Shown: piece after piece, positions 61,115 to 64,000 of the stretch
Layout of the letters: each line of letters starts with the position of its first letter
Position numbering within the stretch: position 1 is the stretch's first letter
Assembly (NCBI GenBank): GCA_035567895.1
Contig: DATMPC010000013.1
Coordinates: 1-64,000 of the forward strand
Source of the DNA: Terriglobales bacterium
GTDB lineage: Bacteria; Acidobacteriota; Terriglobia; Terriglobales; Acidobacteriaceae
DNA length: 64,000 nt
Reading direction: 5' to 3'
The notes under the pieces: generated by a model
What the model was told of the DNA's origin: nothing
The model's input: the letters and a program-made list of their open reading frames with translations, nothing else
Databases searched by the model: none
Position numbers and translations under genes: made by a program

Positions 61115-62419
61115 TCAGTCGTCGCTCCAGTTCGTAACACCCTGGAACCCATGCATCGCTTGCTTAAATAGCCACTTAATCACGCGGGCGTCGTTGTAGC
61201 AGAAGCCTACGATGTGGTTCAGCGTGGAGAAGCAGTGCGGCTGGCACGACTTCTTCATCTCGTTCAGCGGACCGGGCTCGAACTTGTGGTTCTCGATCGT
61301 GCCCCAGTCGTAATGCGTGTTGTACATCGGGAAGCACGGTGCCAGCGTTCCGTCCGTACGAATGATCAGCGTGTTCTGTCCGGCGCGGCAATTCCATTCC
61401 TGAATCCCGCCGCGCATGAACTCCTTCATTTCAGAGATGCGCGACGTGGAGTTCGTCATCTTGTAGCCCGCCCGCTGCTTGGCCACCAGCCACTCGAGCA
61501 GTTCATCTACCTGGTCCCAATGCTTTTCAGTGATGTACGTCGGGTTGTTGTTCAGATGCTTGAAGTGCTCCTGCTCAGTCAGCGGCGACTCGCAGATGTG
61601 ATAGTCGGTAGCCACTCCGTTGTCGTGCGCGATCTCGGTCAATTCGCGGACATCGTCCATGTTATTGCCGCAGATGTTGATATTGATGAATACCGAGTAC
61701 CCGTAACGGAACTGCCGTTTGATCAGGTAATCAAAGTTCTTGCGAATCGGCACCAGCGCCTTGGGCAATCCGGGCTTCAAGTCGACGGCATCGATAGCCA
61801 GATTCACTACCGACACTCCGGCATCTCCGAGCTTGTCGATTACGTCGGGACGGAGTAGGCGTCCATTTGTGGGTATGTAAACCCAAAAGCCCTTCTTGGT
61901 CGCGTAGTGCGTAACTTTGTGGGCGAAGTCGGGCCGGAGCAGCGGTTCGCCACCCATAAGCGCGAGCACGCGTCCTGTTCCTTCGTGCAGCCAGTCGATC
62001 GAGCGTTTGGCGATGTCCTCGCTCATGCCCTTTACTCGATTGTCGAATGCCCAGCAATAATGGCAATCGAGGTTGCACTTCCATTCGGTGAAGAGATAGG
62101 ACACGATCGGATGCAGGTGGCCAGGAAGAATTCGCGACTTCAGATAAGGCAGAGCCCAGCCACGCATAGCGTGAGCGATCTGCGCCGGACCGTACTTCCG
62201 CCTGCCGTCTTTCGGCACGTAGTCTTCGTCGCTGCCCTCTTGCAATTTAGGACGGCTTGGAAACGGCGGGACTGGCAGCGTCTGCAGCACACCGCTCGGA
62301 GGGGGAGGCGGCACCGGCCGTGCCGCAGGCTTCATTAGCAGCTCATGGAGCTGAACATCCAGTTTGTATTGTGGCGGAGCCTCGGGAGCGGGGGCTGCCA
62401 ATTCTTGAACTTCGGCCAT
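61115..62419 (-). CDS. Radical SAM protein with SPASM-like Cys pattern
   Basis: A 434-residue protein with the radical SAM cluster motif CNLDCHYC (Cys115, Cys119, Cys122) and a GGEPLL motif near residue 150. Later Cys residues (CRAGQ, LAPCFPMY, SCQPHC, GFCYND) are arranged like SPASM auxiliary cluster ligands, which often mark peptide- or protein-modifying enzymes. The first 70 residues carry KLDVQLHEL (19-27) and a Pro-rich linker, as in the activase. AAAGGTGA precedes the ATG. It lies between activase and dehydratase-like genes on the same strand, about 130 bp from the latter. Confidence 0.88.
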   Translation of the reverse strand: MAEVQELAAPAPEAPPQYKLDVQLHELLMKPAARPVPPPPPSGVLQTLPVPPFPSRPKLQEGSDEDYVPKDGRRKYGPAQIAHAMRGWALPYLKSRILPGHLHPIVSYLFTEWKCNLDCHYCWAFDNRVKGMSEDIAKRSIDWLHEGTGRVLALMGGEPLLRPDFAHKVTHYATKKGFWVYIPTNGRLLRPDVIDKLGDAGVSVVNLAIDAVDLKPGLPKALVPIRKNFDYLIKRQFRYGYSVFININICGNNMDDVRELTEIAHDNGVATDYHICESPLTEQEHFKHLNNNPTYITEKHWDQVDELLEWLVAKQRAGYKMTNSTSRISEMKEFMRGGIQEWNCRAGQNTLIIRTDGTLAPCFPMYNTHYDWGTIENHKFEPGPLNEMKKSCQPHCFSTLNHIVGFCYNDARVIKWLFKQAMHGFQGVTNWSDD

Positions 62420-62551
62420 CTCTTGAAGTCACCTTTCTGATGCGTATGGTCATTCCGTGCAAAAGCAACGGATCCCAATTGACACGCAACAACTCTTGAC
62501 AACTGAGATTCCGCTCCCGCCGTTGCGGCTACGGAATAATTTTTCTGTTCT

Positions 62552-64000
62552 CTAAGACGCGGTCGCTAGAGCCCGGGCCTGAATGGGAACGCGATATAGC
62601 TTCTTGCGCCCGTTGATCAGGTCATTGACATGAAGCACAAAGTTCGCCGCCACGCCGGTCACACATTCGCGGTGCGGAATGGGGTAGAACAACTGCCGCA
62701 GCTCAGGATGATCGGCGACGTAACTCTTGATCTCGTCCAGCGATTTGCCGGTTGACTTCAACGCATCGTCGAATTCGAGGCGCGCCTTGACCTTGGCTTC
62801 GCCAAGCGCCATCTGCACGCGGCTGTGCGCATTGATCTCGCCTTCGCCCGAGGTTTCGATGGGCAGAAAGATCATGTCTTTGAAAGCGTTGGCCACAGCC
62901 GATTGCGCGCCGTCGGACTGCGTGGACGGCATGCAGCCGAAGGGCTTCAGAGCCAGCACCATGTGGCAGAGCTTGTGCTTGGTGTAGTAGATGTTCTTGC
63001 CGACTTCAAGGTGCCCCTCGCCGCCGCGCGCGAACTGGTTGTAGAAGGGCATGGCGAGATCCGCCATTTCCTTCTGATCGATCAAGTGATGGGCGATATC
63101 GCCCAGCGCCTCGACCACACGATGATATTGGCGAGAGTAGATCATCTCGCCGACGCTCAACATCGCAATCTTCTTCTGGAAGTTCAGCTCGTTGACCGCG
63201 TGCTTGTGCAGCTCCCACCACGCCGGCTTCTTGTGCTTATCTTCCAGCGGCTTCTTCTCGCGCCACCGCTCTTTCACCTGGTACATCATGTACATGACCC
63301 AGGTGGCAATTGGTTCCACGAGGACCTGCGCGCCTTCCCGTTCCAGGAAGGCAAACATGTTGAAATTGCCATCTCCTTCAGTGGTCTGCGCCCAAAATTC
63401 GCCGATGATTTTTACCACTGGCTTTATGCGAAGACGGTCGACCTCAATGGTCGCGAGATGATCGTGGACAGCCTGCAAGCACTCTTTGTAAGCGGTTCCG
63501 TAGAGGTGCTCCCAGACTTTCCCTAGGGAGTTGACCGTCTTTTCCCAGCCGGTATTCTTGTGCTTCGCCAGATAACTGGTCATCCACTTCGGCAGATCTT
63601 CGAGGTCTTCGAACGGCTTGCGCTCCTTGAGCATGGCGCACATCAAGTCGACCGATTCCTGGAATACACGGTCGGTCTGCCCCTTGTTTACCTCGAATGG
63701 ACGGATGCGGAAGATCATCTCGTTCATGATGTCGCCCATATTCAGGGCGTTGAACATGCCCATGCCGAAGTCGACCGTGAACTTGAGCCCGGGCTCGCCG
63801 GAGGCGGCCTTCACGCCATCGTTCTGCTGAAAGAGCAGCACGCGGAAGCCGTCGTAACCGGCATTCTGGAGGGCTAGACGATATTCGGCCTCATACATGC
63901 CAAAACGACACGGCCCGCATGAGCCGGCGGTGAAGAAGACGTAGTTATCGAGAATGTCCTGCTTCGGGACTCCGGCAGATTCAAGGAGTTGTAGATATTG
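62552..64000 (-). CDS. 2-hydroxyacyl-CoA dehydratase-like protein, 5' end outside the window
   Basis: The frame is open to the right edge; the visible 482 residues begin QYLQLLESAGVPKQDI. GSCGPCRFGMYEAEYR (residues about 27-42 of the visible part) and GCMPSTQSDGAQSAV are conserved landmarks of dehydratase-type partners that accept electrons from BadF/HgdC-type activases. CGPC and CMPS are likely Fe-S ligands. In many anaerobes this domain is fused to double activases such as the one at 57.2-60.8 kb; here it is a separate protein, with a radical SAM gene between. The substrate is unknown. Confidence 0.75.
   Translation of the reverse strand, partial: QYLQLLESAGVPKQDILDNYVFFTAGSCGPCRFGMYEAEYRLALQNAGYDGFRVLLFQQNDGVKAASGEPGLKFTVDFGMGMFNALNMGDIMNEMIFRIRPFEVNKGQTDRVFQESVDLMCAMLKERKPFEDLEDLPKWMTSYLAKHKNTGWEKTVNSLGKVWEHLYGTAYKECLQAVHDHLATIEVDRLRIKPVVKIIGEFWAQTTEGDGNFNMFAFLEREGAQVLVEPIATWVMYMMYQVKERWREKKPLEDKHKKPAWWELHKHAVNELNFQKKIAMLSVGEMIYSRQYHRVVEALGDIAHHLIDQKEMADLAMPFYNQFARGGEGHLEVGKNIYYTKHKLCHMVLALKPFGCMPSTQSDGAQSAVANAFKDMIFLPIETSGEGEINAHSRVQMALGEAKVKARLEFDDALKSTGKSLDEIKSYVADHPELRQLFYPIPHRECVTGVAANFVLHVNDLINGRKKLYRVPIQARALATAS

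Overview
The window looks like the chromosome of a soil Acidobacteriota bacterium (Terriglobia/Koribacter-like). The evidence is indirect: GC-rich coding, many secreted proteins with carboxypeptidase-regulatory, Ig-like or FG-GAP/ASPIC-UnbV modules, a DUF1080-type hydrolase, GreA and CarD, and hairpin-forming intergenic repeats between convergent genes. No 16S gene or intact tRNA is present, so the assignment is an inference.

Region 1 (1 to about 20.1 kb) is accessory and partly decayed. It holds short hypothetical and secreted genes: a four-gene minus-strand cluster ending in a patatin-like lipase, a membrane protein coupled to a secreted HExxH protein, a putative membrane terpene-cyclase-like protein, a YciF-type ferritin-like protein, an NTF2-fold immunity-like protein and a VOC protein. 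Mixed in are at least five broken genes: two SRAP/YedK copies, a DUF1080 hydrolase, a glycine-zipper stress protein and a PxKF-like fragment. Short dispersed repeats (15.5-18.7 kb) and a mosaic of exactly duplicated 48-77 bp blocks (18.9-19.5 kb) follow. The region ends at a 61-nt 3' fragment of a serine tRNA gene (anticodon GCT) at 20027-20087. This is the usual scar of integration into a tRNA gene, so I read 1-20 kb as the right end of a decaying genomic island.

Region 2 (20.1-28.9 kb) is a compact purine-degradation operon: three-subunit xanthine dehydrogenase, allantoinase, an allantoicase fused to OHCU decarboxylase, hydroxyisourate hydrolase and urate oxidase. Together they convert xanthine to ureidoglycolate and urea. 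A small FmdB-type zinc-ribbon gene follows.

Region 3 (29-57 kb) is housekeeping and envelope functions: L-serine dehydratase, an Ig-like/phospholipase C-type phosphoesterase lipoprotein, a CDP-alcohol phosphatidyltransferase next to GreA, CarD with a clear promoter, an AI-2E-type permease, RuvX, a CRTAC1 protein, a secreted six-hairpin glycosidase whose signal peptide is encoded by a repeat arm, a membrane protein with its winged-helix regulator, PilZ, a YqjD/YqjE-like membrane stress trio, MarR plus SRPBCC, a molybdopterin oxidoreductase, an M1 peptidase, a TPR/peptidase-MA protein, DinB, nitroreductase and an M49 dipeptidyl peptidase.

Region 4 (57.2 kb to the right edge) is a minus-strand set of three: a double 2-hydroxyacyl-CoA-dehydratase-type activase with a DUF2229-like part, a radical SAM protein, and a dehydratase-like protein that runs off the window. 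The activase and the radical SAM protein share an N-terminal KLDVxLxEL motif followed by a proline-rich linker. This is the best candidate here for an undescribed multi-protein system.
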